The notes under the pieces are model-generated. The model ran no database searches. It saw only the letters and a program-made list of their open reading frames with translations, and was not told the DNA's origin. From positions 186,001 to 250,000 of the forward strand of contig CAZIVP010000004.1 in assembly GCA_964542915.1 (NCBI GenBank): a DNA stretch of 64,000 bases. Reading direction: 5' to 3'. Source of the DNA: CAZIVP01 sp964542915. GTDB lineage: Bacteria > Calditrichota > Calditrichia > Calditrichales > Calditrichaceae. Below, one piece after another: positions 16,900 to 25,998 of the stretch (within the stretch, counting starts at the first letter, position 1; each line of letters opens with the position of its first letter). Both the position numbers and the translations under genes were made by a program.

Positions 16900-18464
16900 T
16901 TTTGATAGCGTTAATAGCAATATTGATGGTCGGTGGTGTTCTGGCGTGGATCGCCGGACGCTGGAATCATTTGTACGCCCGTTGGATTGCCCTGCTTGCG
17001 ACTGGTATAGATTTTGTTCTGGTGGTATTTATATGGATGAATCAGCCCGGTGCGATTAGTCTTACCGGAGAAATGAGCTGGATTACGGAAATAAAATTAA
17101 ACTGGATCCCGCAATGGGGCATTCAGTTCTACTTAGCCATGGATGGGCTGAGTCTGTTAATGATTCTATTGACAAGCTTTATCGGATTGATTTCGGTTTT
17201 AATCTCTTGGAGTGAAATTCAGGAACGCGTCGGTTTTTTTCATTTCAATATGTTATGGATACTGGCCGGCATTGTCGGCGTATTTACCGCATTGGATTTA
17301 TTTCTCTTTTACTTTTTTTGGGAAGTTATGTTGATCCCCATGTACTTTTTAATTGGCATATGGGGACACGAAAACCGCATCTATGCCGCCTATAAGTTTT
17401 TTATTTTTACCCAGGCCAGCGGGTTACTGATGTTACTGGCCATTTTAGGTCTGTACTTTATCCACGGCCAGACTACCGGCGATTACACCTTTGATTATAC
17501 CCGTCTGCTGGGTACGGAACTGTCGCCGATTAAATCGTTATGGCTCATGTTTGGCTTTTTGATTGCATTTGTTGTAAAACTGCCCATCGTGCCTTTCCAT
17601 AACTGGCTACCCGATGCCCATACGGAAGCTCCTACCGCAGGCAGCGTGATTTTGGCCGGTCTGTTGCTGAAAACCGGGGCATACGGAATTCTGCGATTTG
17701 TTTTACCTCTGTTTCCCGATGCAGCCGATACATTCGCACCGCTGGCTATGCTATTAGGGGTTATCGGCATCCTTTATGGCGCTAAACTGGCATTTGCCCA
17801 AACCGATCTGAAACGTTTGGTGGCTTACACGAGCGTTAGCCACATGGGCTTTGTCATGCTGGCGGCATTTGCATTTAACGATCTCGCTTTACAGGGAGCC
17901 GTATTGCAGATGATTTGCCATGGAATCAGTACCGGCGCACTCTTTGTTTTAGTCGGCGCGATGTATGAGCGAATCCATACCCGGGATATTGGTCAAATGG
18001 GTGGATTGTGGGAGAACGTTCCGCGCATGGGCGGTGTGGGTATGTTCTTCGCCATGGCTTCGCTGGGTTTGCCAGGTCTCGGAAATTTTGTGGCGGAATT
18101 CTTAATTCTGGTTGGTTCTTTCAAGGCCAACATCTTTATGACGGTCCTGGCCACGCTGGGACTAATCGCGGCCACGATTTATTCTTTACGAATTGTACAG
18201 CGGGTGTTTCATGGAGAAAAACGAAAGGAATGGAAACTGGCCGATTTAAACCTAAGAGAAATGGCGGTAATGGCGGCAATGATTTTGATACTGATTTGGC
18301 TGGGACTTTTTCCTCAACCGGTTATTAATACGGCGAATGATTCACTCGAATCGATCCAAAAGAGTAAAAAAGAAGCGCCGCTGTCGAATTCCAACCGCTC
18401 ATCGCATGGGCATTCGAATCATCAAAACAATGCAACAAATGTGAGCAATCAGGGAATACAATGA
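16896..18464 (+). CDS. nuoM: NADH-quinone oxidoreductase subunit M (antiporter-like)
   Basis: Antiporter-like membrane subunit (522 residues, about 14 helices). The signature FYFFWEVMLIPMYFLIGIWG carries the conserved Glu, and LPDAHTEAPTAGSVILAG is the second hallmark. The C-terminus ends in a soluble tail of about 40 residues rich in Ser, Asn and His, unusual for the family. It overlaps nuoN by 4 bases. Confidence 0.96.
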   Translation: MILIALIAILMVGGVLAWIAGRWNHLYARWIALLATGIDFVLVVFIWMNQPGAISLTGEMSWITEIKLNWIPQWGIQFYLAMDGLSLLMILLTSFIGLISVLISWSEIQERVGFFHFNMLWILAGIVGVFTALDLFLFYFFWEVMLIPMYFLIGIWGHENRIYAAYKFFIFTQASGLLMLLAILGLYFIHGQTTGDYTFDYTRLLGTELSPIKSLWLMFGFLIAFVVKLPIVPFHNWLPDAHTEAPTAGSVILAGLLLKTGAYGILRFVLPLFPDAADTFAPLAMLLGVIGILYGAKLAFAQTDLKRLVAYTSVSHMGFVMLAAFAFNDLALQGAVLQMICHGISTGALFVLVGAMYERIHTRDIGQMGGLWENVPRMGGVGMFFAMASLGLPGLGNFVAEFLILVGSFKANIFMTVLATLGLIAATIYSLRIVQRVFHGEKRKEWKLADLNLREMAVMAAMILILIWLGLFPQPVINTANDSLESIQKSKKEAPLSNSNRSSHGHSNHQNNATNVSNQGIQ

Positions 18465-19945
18465 TTACGACAATTGATTTACAAAGTTTATTGCCATTAT
18501 TGATTATTTCGGGAGCAACTCTGCTGGGTATGCTCATCATCGCCGTAAAGCGTAACCAAACCGTCATGACGGCCTTAACTCTGCTGAGTTTAGTCGCCGC
18601 ATTTGTATCATTGTTTTACATTTCGAATTTGACACCGCACAAAATATCGCCTTTGTTTATTATCGATCAGTATGCTTTGTTTTACATGGGATTACTGTTT
18701 GCAGGCAGTTTTGTGGTTATTGTACTCTCCCATGAATATATGAAATTTCAGGACCTTAACATCGAAGAGTATTATTTATTAATGTTCCTGGCTACGCTGG
18801 GTTCAACCGTTATGGTGATAAGCCAGCATTTTGTATCATTTTTCCTTGGCCTCGAACTACTGAGCGTTTCTCTCTATACCCTTATTGCGTATATGCGTTC
18901 ATCTCTGCCGAGGTTAGAAGCGGGCTTGAAATATCTGATACTGGCTGCCGCATCCTCCGCTTTCCTGATCTTCGGAATGGCGTTGATTTATGCTGGTTTG
19001 GGCAGTATGCAATTTGATCGGATCGGCAAATTTTTGTTTCTGTCGCCGCTCGATCCACTCACTATGACCGGTCTGGCCATGCTTATTGTGGGTATCGGGT
19101 TCAAATTGGCTGTTGTCCCGTTTCACATGTGGACGCCTGATGTGTATCAGGGTGCACCCGCACCGGTAACGGCGTTTATTGCAACGGTCTCAAAAGGCGG
19201 TGTATTCGCTTTTCTATTGCGCTTCTCGTTTGCGATCGATATTTACCGTTTTAAATCCATCTTTATCATATTTAGCATAATAGCGATTTTATCGATGTTG
19301 TCGGGAAACATATTGGCCTTGATGCAACGTAACTTAAAACGTATTCTGGCCTACTCTTCCATTGCGCATCTGGGCTATTTATTGGTTGCTTTTCTGGCCG
19401 GCGGTGAAAATGGCAGTAAAGCGGCAACGTTTTATTTAACCGCGTATTTTATTACTATTCTTGGGGCCTTTGCGGTTATATCATTGCTATCAAATGAAAA
19501 TGGTGAGCCGGAAGACTTAGATAATTATGGCGGCCTGTTTTGGCAGAGACCGTTTTTATCGATTGTACTGACCGGCATGATGCTATCGCTCGCCGGCATT
19601 CCGTTAACAGCAGGCTTTATTGGTAAGTATTATATTTTAAGCGTCGGTGTTGGCGCTGCAAGTTGGTTATTAGTGGTCGTTTTAATTATCACAAGTGTAA
19701 TCGGATTGTTTTACTATCTACGCGTCGTGGTTACAATGTTTTCTTCAGCCCCGGCGGAAGCAACCGGCCGTGCCTTTTTAAGCCGCACCATATCACTCGG
19801 CGGCGGGTTGTTATTAGCCGTGTTAATGCTACTCTTGGTAGGGATCGGCATTTATCCACACGAAATTATTGGCTTAATTCAAAACATGGTTTCAGGATTA
19901 GAAAAATCAATCCCTTCCTTATCAGCAGCAACTTTCCTTTTATAA
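18461..19945 (+). CDS. nuoN: NADH-quinone oxidoreductase subunit N (antiporter-like)
   Basis: Third antiporter-like subunit (494 residues, about 14 helices). The helix-5 Glu lies in FFLGLELLSVSLYTLIAY and the helix-7 Lys region in FHMWTPDVYQGAPAPVTAF. It is the last gene of the operon. The convergent CBS gene ends 6 bases away and no hairpin terminator is visible between them, so the two transcripts probably overlap. Confidence 0.96.
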   Translation: MITTIDLQSLLPLLIISGATLLGMLIIAVKRNQTVMTALTLLSLVAAFVSLFYISNLTPHKISPLFIIDQYALFYMGLLFAGSFVVIVLSHEYMKFQDLNIEEYYLLMFLATLGSTVMVISQHFVSFFLGLELLSVSLYTLIAYMRSSLPRLEAGLKYLILAAASSAFLIFGMALIYAGLGSMQFDRIGKFLFLSPLDPLTMTGLAMLIVGIGFKLAVVPFHMWTPDVYQGAPAPVTAFIATVSKGGVFAFLLRFSFAIDIYRFKSIFIIFSIIAILSMLSGNILALMQRNLKRILAYSSIAHLGYLLVAFLAGGENGSKAATFYLTAYFITILGAFAVISLLSNENGEPEDLDNYGGLFWQRPFLSIVLTGMMLSLAGIPLTAGFIGKYYILSVGVGAASWLLVVVLIITSVIGLFYYLRVVVTMFSSAPAEATGRAFLSRTISLGGGLLLAVLMLLLVGIGIYPHEIIGLIQNMVSGLEKSIPSLSAATFLL

Positions 19946-19951
19946 TAGCCC

Positions 19952-20386
19952 TTAGCGACGTCCCGTAATATATTTTTCCAGCTCATCAATGGCTATTTCC
20001 CGGTCTTTAAGAACCGCATTAACTACGTCTCCAATCGATATGATAGCCACCAGGCGGTTATCCGTGAATACAGGCAGATGTCGTATATGTTTATCCGTCA
20101 TCATAGCGAGGCATTCTTCCGCCGTATGTTTAACATCGACCGTAAAAACCCGTTCGGTCATAATTGCACTTACGGGTGTATCTTTGGATGATTTGCCCTC
20201 CAATATAACCTTGCGGGCATAATCCCTTTCCGACATAATCCCGGCTATGTCGTCGCCTTCCATAACCAGGACGGCGCCGATATTTTTTTCCGCCATCAAT
20301 TTTAAGGCCTCAAACACAGTCGTATCAGGCGTAACCGTCCATATTTTATTACCCTTGTGTTTAAGAATATCCCTGATCGTTTTCAT
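19952..20386 (-). CDS. CBS-domain pair protein
   Basis: A 144-residue protein made of two CBS domains (roughly residues 8-62 and 73-128), the fold that usually senses adenine nucleotides. DTTVFEALKLMAEKNIGAVLV and GIMSERDYARKVIL mark the first, and TAEECLAMMTDKHIRHLPV the second. No other domain is attached, so the partner it regulates is unknown. AAGGAGG lies 8 bases before ATG 20386 but only 2 before the upstream ATG 20392, so the inner start is chosen. Confidence 0.85.
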   Translation of the reverse strand: MKTIRDILKHKGNKIWTVTPDTTVFEALKLMAEKNIGAVLVMEGDDIAGIMSERDYARKVILEGKSSKDTPVSAIMTERVFTVDVKHTAEECLAMMTDKHIRHLPVFTDNRLVAIISIGDVVNAVLKDREIAIDELEKYITGRR

Positions 20387-20392
20387 CTGCAT

Positions 20393-20793
20393 CTCCTCCT
20401 TATGAAGGGGTACATGATTTACAATTTATGCTTAACTCAAAAATCAACATTAAACTGGATGATTGAAATGACGGCTCATGCGTGTTTTTAATCTCAATGA
20501 TTGATTATAAAAAAACTGAATAAAAATACAACCGATTTCAGACATGTCCAAAATAAAAGGAAGATCGTATTAAATTGCTTCAATACGCCCCATCCAGCAT
20601 ATCTCTACATTGTTAAGATAGGAATGGCAGCGTCTACTAAGAATGCAGTACAAACGCGTTTAAATTAAGTCTAATAATCACAATACAAGCTCCGTATTTT
20701 TAGATTTATTTTGGACAGCACAGAATTAATTTAAAACGCTTAACACGCGAATTTAAGTTTTTATTCCAAACAATACTTTCCGGAGTGAAGGAT
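20393..20793. other. gene-free stretch between the CBS gene and the broken MFS gene
   Basis: About 400 A/T-rich bases with no credible ORF or RNA gene. It holds a perfect 13-bp inverted repeat at 20545-20557 and 20705-20717, listed separately. Together with the truncated transporter next to it, this is the most disturbed part of the window. Confidence 0.6.
20545..20717. repeat. 13-bp perfect inverted repeat spaced by 147 bases
   Basis: TGTCCAAAATAAA (20545-20557) recurs as its exact reverse complement TTTATTTTGGACA (20705-20717). The geometry resembles the ends of a small non-autonomous element of about 173 bases, but no flanking target duplication is obvious and nothing inside is coding. 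Two copies of a regulator site is the alternative. Confidence 0.4.
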
Positions 20794-21607
20794 ATGAAGA
20801 CTAAAACGACCGTGTCCGGCTGCCCTCGCCATTGGCTTAATGTTGCTCATCACCATTTTCTTCTACAAAGAACCGCCGCGAGAAACCGAAGGCATAACCC
20901 TTGGCCGCAAATTCAAAGATCTATACGTAGCATTGTCGGATATTAAATTCCTGATCTTCTTAATTTTGCTTGGTTTTGCTTTCTGGCTGCCCTTCTGGTC
21001 TTTTTTCAACCTGGCAGCTATCTATGTGGATCGCAATCTTGATACGGCTATATTGTACATGAATGTACGAAGTGTGCTGGGAACAGGCGTAGCTAATTTT
21101 CTCTCGCAGGCCACCGAAGACGGCGGCCGGAAATTACTCGGCGAGACGATCTCACACACGGGTTATATCATCATGATTCTGCAGATTTTTGTTTCAAGGG
21201 TTGCTGAGCGGTTCAAGGCTTTACCTACCTTTGCATTCGGCCTATTTGTATCGGCCGCGGGATTTATGGTAATGGGGTTTGCCAAACTTTCGGCGCCGGC
21301 TCTGGTGTTTTTGGGTATCGCCCTGTTTGCCCTCGGCGAAATGATATCGTCTCCCAGGATTCAGGAATATATTACCTGGATTGCCCCCAAAGAAAAGGCC
21401 GGTCTTTATATGGGTTCCAACTTTTTAGCCGTTGCGGTTGGCGCTACCCTGAGCGGTGTGACCTATACCTCACTTTACGGTTATGTACGAAGTTTGGGCC
21501 ATCCGGAAGTGGTCTGGTACGCATTGGCAGCCAACATGCTTCTCGGAATTGTGGCGCTTTATATTTTTAGCCGGGTGGCGGGTGAATTTATTGAACTGGA
21601 AGAATAA
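20794..21607 (+). pseudogene. MFS transporter lacking its N-terminal half
   Basis: A ribosome site and ATG at 20794 open a frame that reads out of phase and stops within about 50 codons. In another frame, starting near residue ALAIGLM at 20822, about 260 residues of a major facilitator protein follow. They comprise a central loop (TLGRKFKDLYVAL) and about six membrane helices, including GLYMGSNFLAVAVGATLSG. A full transporter would need six more helices in front. An internal deletion of about 500-600 bases that also shifted the frame explains both parts. An assembly gap is the alternative. Substrate unknown. Confidence 0.7.
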
Positions 21608-21780
21608 AACATGTTTAAACATACAACCGGTAACGCCTCAACAGCCGGAAAAACATATTAAACCGATACACAACTGAATTCCTGTTCCCCTATTTGGTAT
21701 GACCGCCTGAGAAAGGATTATGCACGGCCTTAAATTTGTTGCAACCTAAGAAGACAGTCATCCTTTCAAACGGCGGTCAC

Positions 21781-23292
21781 ATGGGGACACAAAATCGAGT
21801 TCTACTATTCAATCCACGCAGTGCACGTTGGAAATACCGTATTCCAAATTCCATTTTATCAGTAGCCTCTTCCATTGAAGGTCGATTTGATTATACCATT
21901 GTGGACGGAAATCGCGAATCCGATCCCCTAAATGTACTCTGCCGTTATCTTGAATCGCGCGAATACGGTTACTTCGGTTGTACGGTCATGCCCGGCCCAC
22001 AACTGAAACAAGCCATTCCTTTTACAAAATATATTCGCACCCATTATCCCGATATTACAATTATATGGGGCGGATATTTTCCATCAAACCATCCGGAAAC
22101 AGTGCTTAAAAGCGGATATGTGGATTATATTATCAACGGGCCCGGCGAATACGCCTTCCCTGCCCTGCTTGAAGCGCTTCAGTTCGGCGACGATCTCGCG
22201 AGTATCGAACGCCTGATCTATATGCGTCATTCCAATATAATGCGCACTCATAAACCGGCGATACCCAATCCCGACCATCTGCCGCCGCTGCCATATGAAA
22301 CATTGCACCAATTCTATAATCTGAATGACTATATGGGCAAAACGGTATTAGGAAATAAAACGGCAGCATATCACTCCAGTTACGGTTGTCCGTTTACGTG
22401 TTCCTTTTGCGCGGTGGTTCCGATTTATAAAGCCGGCTGGAATGGAAAATCCGCTGAAAATCTCTATAAAGATATCAAATACCTCAAAGAGCGTTTCGGC
22501 GCCGACTCTATCGAATTTCACGATAACAATTTTTTTGTATCGGTGAAACGAATAGAAGCATTTTCCGAATTAATGAAAGATGAACAAATGAATTGGTGGG
22601 GCGAGGGACGCATTGATACTATCGATAAATACCCGGATCGTGTGATCGAGTCAATGCGCGAGGCCGGTTGCCGTATGATCTTCTTTGGGGCCGAAACGGG
22701 CAATGATGCGGTGCTCAAGCAAATGAATAAAGGCGGCAAACAGAGCGGTAAACAAATTAAACGATTTGCCGAGCGTATGAGGAAATTCGATATTATTCCG
22801 GAATACTCGTTTGTGCTCGGAACGCCCGCCGAAACGGAAGAACAGGTCTGGCGACAAATTGAGGAGGATATCCGCTTTATAAAAGAGATTAAAGAGATCA
22901 ATCCCGGAGCGGAAATCATCATTTATATTTACAGTCCGGTGCCGACAAAAGATTCGCAATTATATCATGACGCCGTAAAAAGCGGATTTCGTTTCCCTGA
23001 AACGCTGGAGGAATGGATCAGCCCGCAATGGGAGCATTTCGATTTGCGTAAAAATCCGCTCACGCCCTGGTTAAAACCGGAGATGGTGGATAAAATCCTT
23101 GGATTCGAAACCGTTCTTAACGCTCGCTTCCCGACCGTGACCGATACGAAGTTGAGTGATTTTCAGAGAAACGTCATAAAAAAAGCGGCGTCCTTGCGTT
23201 ATGCGTTTAATATGTTCAAATTTCCATACGAACTGCGTTATCTGCAATCCCGCTGGTTAAAATACCGCCAGCCCGAAATCGAAGGCATGTAA
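21781..23292 (+). CDS. B12-binding domain radical SAM protein
   Basis: The N-terminal about 150 residues resemble a cobalamin-binding domain (VLLFNPR, IIWGGYFPSNHPE). A radical SAM core follows with the iron-sulfur motif CPFTCSFC and the FHDNNFF and FFGAETGND strands. Such proteins perform methylations or ring and chain rearrangements on lipids, cofactors or natural products; the substrate cannot be told here. A TTG at 21736 opens the frame earlier, but ATG 21781 starts at the usual point (MGTQNRVLLFNP). No strong ribosome site precedes either. The methyltransferase gene starts one base after its stop, so the two are likely one functional unit. Confidence 0.85.
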   Translation: MGTQNRVLLFNPRSARWKYRIPNSILSVASSIEGRFDYTIVDGNRESDPLNVLCRYLESREYGYFGCTVMPGPQLKQAIPFTKYIRTHYPDITIIWGGYFPSNHPETVLKSGYVDYIINGPGEYAFPALLEALQFGDDLASIERLIYMRHSNIMRTHKPAIPNPDHLPPLPYETLHQFYNLNDYMGKTVLGNKTAAYHSSYGCPFTCSFCAVVPIYKAGWNGKSAENLYKDIKYLKERFGADSIEFHDNNFFVSVKRIEAFSELMKDEQMNWWGEGRIDTIDKYPDRVIESMREAGCRMIFFGAETGNDAVLKQMNKGGKQSGKQIKRFAERMRKFDIIPEYSFVLGTPAETEEQVWRQIEEDIRFIKEIKEINPGAEIIIYIYSPVPTKDSQLYHDAVKSGFRFPETLEEWISPQWEHFDLRKNPLTPWLKPEMVDKILGFETVLNARFPTVTDTKLSDFQRNVIKKAASLRYAFNMFKFPYELRYLQSRWLKYRQPEIEGM

Positions 23293-23293
23293 C

Positions 23294-23989
23294 ATGAACC
23301 TGAGGCCGGTCCTTAAGCGCGCTCTTCAGCCTCTCTTAAAACCAATCGTTTTTAGAATCCTGTCTGTCGAACGCACCTATACTTATCAGAACATTAAAGC
23401 GACCATCAAGCCCGGTGTTTTTCATCCGGGTTGGTTTTTCAGCACCCGATTGCTTCTCGATTTTTTGAAAAACTTTTCGCTTCAAAACAAATCCTTTCTG
23501 GAACCGGGCGCCGGAAGCGGTTTGATATCGGTTTATGCTGCGCAAAAAGGCGCCCGCGTCACAGCCCTGGACATCAGTCAAGCCGCAGTGCAAAGCATTC
23601 GTTTGAATGCGGCTCAAAATCATGTAGCGGTTAACGTAATTGAATCCGACCTCTTTCAAAACCTGCCGGCGCAACGGTTTGATTATATTATCATCAATCC
23701 GCCTTATTATAAAGATGATCCCAAAGACGAACGGGAATTTGCCTGGTATTGCGGCGCACATCTTGAATTTTTTTATGGGCTGTTCCGGCAATTATCTTCT
23801 TATACACATGAGAATTCCTGCGTCTACATGGTCCTTTCGGATGAATGCGATATAACCGGAATTATGCAATTGGCCCGGCAGTACGGTTTCACGCTTATAA
23901 AAGTATTTGAAAAGCAGTTGTGGTGGGAAAAGAATTTCATTTACGCTATTCGAACGATCGACCCTCACGAACAAGAGCATAAGTCCTAA
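23294..23989 (+). CDS. class I SAM-dependent methyltransferase (MTS/PrmC-like)
   Basis: A 231-residue protein with a Rossmann methyltransferase domain: motif I LEPGAGSGLISV (about residues 73-84), acidic TALDIS, and NPPY in post-motif II (IIINPPYYKDDP). NPPY points to methylation of a planar nitrogen, as in HemK/PrmC or RNA guanine-N2 enzymes, but the N-terminal 60 residues match none I recognise. It directly follows the radical SAM gene and converges on the outer-membrane barrel gene across 116 bases. Confidence 0.75.
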   Translation: MNLRPVLKRALQPLLKPIVFRILSVERTYTYQNIKATIKPGVFHPGWFFSTRLLLDFLKNFSLQNKSFLEPGAGSGLISVYAAQKGARVTALDISQAAVQSIRLNAAQNHVAVNVIESDLFQNLPAQRFDYIIINPPYYKDDPKDEREFAWYCGAHLEFFYGLFRQLSSYTHENSCVYMVLSDECDITGIMQLARQYGFTLIKVFEKQLWWEKNFIYAIRTIDPHEQEHKS

Positions 23990-24105
23990 AAACGCTTCTT
24001 CCCGCTATGGAAAGCAGCTCCCTCACACTATTAGGCCATCTCAGCATCGAACCGACCTAATGAGGAACAGTCTTATTTCAGAGGAACACCCGGCGCCCTT
24101 CTTTT

Positions 24106-25977
24106 TTACCACCTGTAACCGATCGACGCTTCTGCAATATTGGCGCTGTAATCATTGAAGTGATTGCGGTTTTCTTCGTAATCGATATACCTGTAATTGA
24201 TACGTACAAGATAATTTTCGGGTAACCGTATTTCCGAAAACAGTTGCAACTGCACACGCGAAAGCGGCCAGGTTTCCTGATTGTCGTGATAAAGCACATG
24301 ACTGCCCACCTTCAGACGCCTGTTTAACCGCAACTTCAATTGTCCGTCAAACAAATGGGTTACTCCTTCGAAACGTATGGGAAATAAAAATTCATCTCCG
24401 CCGCCAAAGCCCACGGTAACAACATTTTGATCGATCTCCTGCCGAATATCCTGTAAATTATAACCGACGTAGCCCTGCAAGCGCTCTTGTTGATAATTAA
24501 GCCGTAATGCGTACCGGTTTTGATCGGAGGTCCAGCCGCTTTCCGTATTTTCGATGCGATTAAGCATATAAAGCGCCGTGAGATAAAAAGGATCGTTCAC
24601 GCGATACCGCACCGATGACCGGAGACGGGTAAAATCGGAAGGCGATGTTAAAGTGAAGGGATTATCAAACGTACCGAATTTATAATCAACGTCGATGCTC
24701 AAAGCGTTTAGCGGTTTCCAACGCGCGTGGCCAAACAGCCCTATTCGGTTGGTTTCCGGGAGCTCCTCGCTCGCGCTTTCTTCTTCCGATTTATGGGAAT
24801 TTGTCACCTGCCGGGTTTCATATTGAGCACCGGCTGAAACCGTTAGATCGGCCGGGAAATGGTAACGTATGCCGCCATCGAAGCCGGTATTGCTGTAATC
24901 CCATTCGGTCATCTCGTGCATATCAGCGACAAAGCTCTCGCCTTCCTGGTCGAACCGGCGATATCGGAACGCACCGGTTAACGTTAATCGCTCCGTCAAT
25001 ACGTAGGAAGCATCCAGGTCGTACATTTGAATGTCACGATTGGCGTTGCCGTCGCCTGAAATATTGGTTCCAAGTGCGGTAGAATCATAATTAATACCGC
25101 TGGCCGATTCCGAATAATCAAACTGCATATCCAATATATTGTAATTAGCCGCAGCGCGTAGAGTCAGTTTCTCAACCGGACGGCTCACCATGCGCACCGT
25201 TGTGCTATAACTGTCAAATTCATAGGGGTTATTCAGGACATAATTACTTAGCTGCGTGAAATCATCGCTATCTTCACCCCCTGAGAAGCCTGGCAGAAAT
25301 CGGTGTGTATCGTTTTCGTAATCTTTGATGTTCTCCTCTAACACGATGGTGGTGTTATCAAAGGCATACTGCAGAGCGATTCGGTAGGTGTTATTTCTCT
25401 CCGATACGGGCTGATCCAACTCGAATTCATCGCGGGCAATATCCTGAGGAAGTGTGCTCTCGCCTTCCTTGACAAAGCGCTCGAAACCTAAATTTAGACG
25501 TACATCGCTGTTCAGCCATAATTCCAAATCAGCGTTATCAATAACGCGATCAAAATTAAAGGTACGGAAATCGCCGGCCGCCGCCAGACCGCCTTCGGCT
25601 AAGCCGGACGGCAGAATCGTATCGTGATAGTAATAAGCCGCCTTTCGTCGCTGGTACTTGAAACTATAAGACCCGAATTTTGCCGTTCGGAAAGACAAGG
25701 TCTCAAAAGGATCTCCTCCGAAATTATGGAGGGATAAGTCCATCTGATCCGAAAGTGTTGCCAATTTACCGGTCGGTTCAAAATAGAAATTAAGCTCAAA
25801 CAGACGCGGGCCGCGCTCTAAATTGAAGTGTTGAAGGTATTTATGTTCGACGCCGCTAATATCCACATAACGGTAACCGCTGAGAAAATTACCTGAAAAG
25901 TTTTCCTGGGCGACGGCTATTTTAAGGATAAATATTAAAGAAACGCTTATGAGAAGCTTTGTATTGATATTTATCAT
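24106..25977 (-). CDS. MtrB/PioB-like outer-membrane beta-barrel
   Basis: A 623-residue protein with a cleavable-looking signal (ISVSLIFILKIAVAQ), alternating polar/aromatic beta-strand pattern throughout, many Tyr and Asp, no cysteine, and a terminal Trp (SIGYRW) typical of barrel insertion. Its length, internal repeats such as YALRLNYQQERLQGYVGYN, and position 21 bases after a decaheme cytochrome fit the MtrB/PioB/DmsF family, which sheathes the cytochrome across the outer membrane. It lacks the N-terminal CxxC seen in Shewanella MtrB. A strong GGGGGG ribosome site precedes ATG 25977. Family assignment rests on pattern and context. Confidence 0.72.
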   Translation of the reverse strand: MININTKLLISVSLIFILKIAVAQENFSGNFLSGYRYVDISGVEHKYLQHFNLERGPRLFELNFYFEPTGKLATLSDQMDLSLHNFGGDPFETLSFRTAKFGSYSFKYQRRKAAYYYHDTILPSGLAEGGLAAAGDFRTFNFDRVIDNADLELWLNSDVRLNLGFERFVKEGESTLPQDIARDEFELDQPVSERNNTYRIALQYAFDNTTIVLEENIKDYENDTHRFLPGFSGGEDSDDFTQLSNYVLNNPYEFDSYSTTVRMVSRPVEKLTLRAAANYNILDMQFDYSESASGINYDSTALGTNISGDGNANRDIQMYDLDASYVLTERLTLTGAFRYRRFDQEGESFVADMHEMTEWDYSNTGFDGGIRYHFPADLTVSAGAQYETRQVTNSHKSEEESASEELPETNRIGLFGHARWKPLNALSIDVDYKFGTFDNPFTLTSPSDFTRLRSSVRYRVNDPFYLTALYMLNRIENTESGWTSDQNRYALRLNYQQERLQGYVGYNLQDIRQEIDQNVVTVGFGGGDEFLFPIRFEGVTHLFDGQLKLRLNRRLKVGSHVLYHDNQETWPLSRVQLQLFSEIRLPENYLVRINYRYIDYEENRNHFNDYSANIAEASIGYRW

Positions 25978-25998
25978 GATGTATTCCCCCCTCTTCGG

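Noticed and set aside
21720..21749. 9-codon ORF (MHGLKFVAT) before the radical SAM gene
   Set aside because: The spacing to AAAGGA is too short and nothing links it to the downstream gene.
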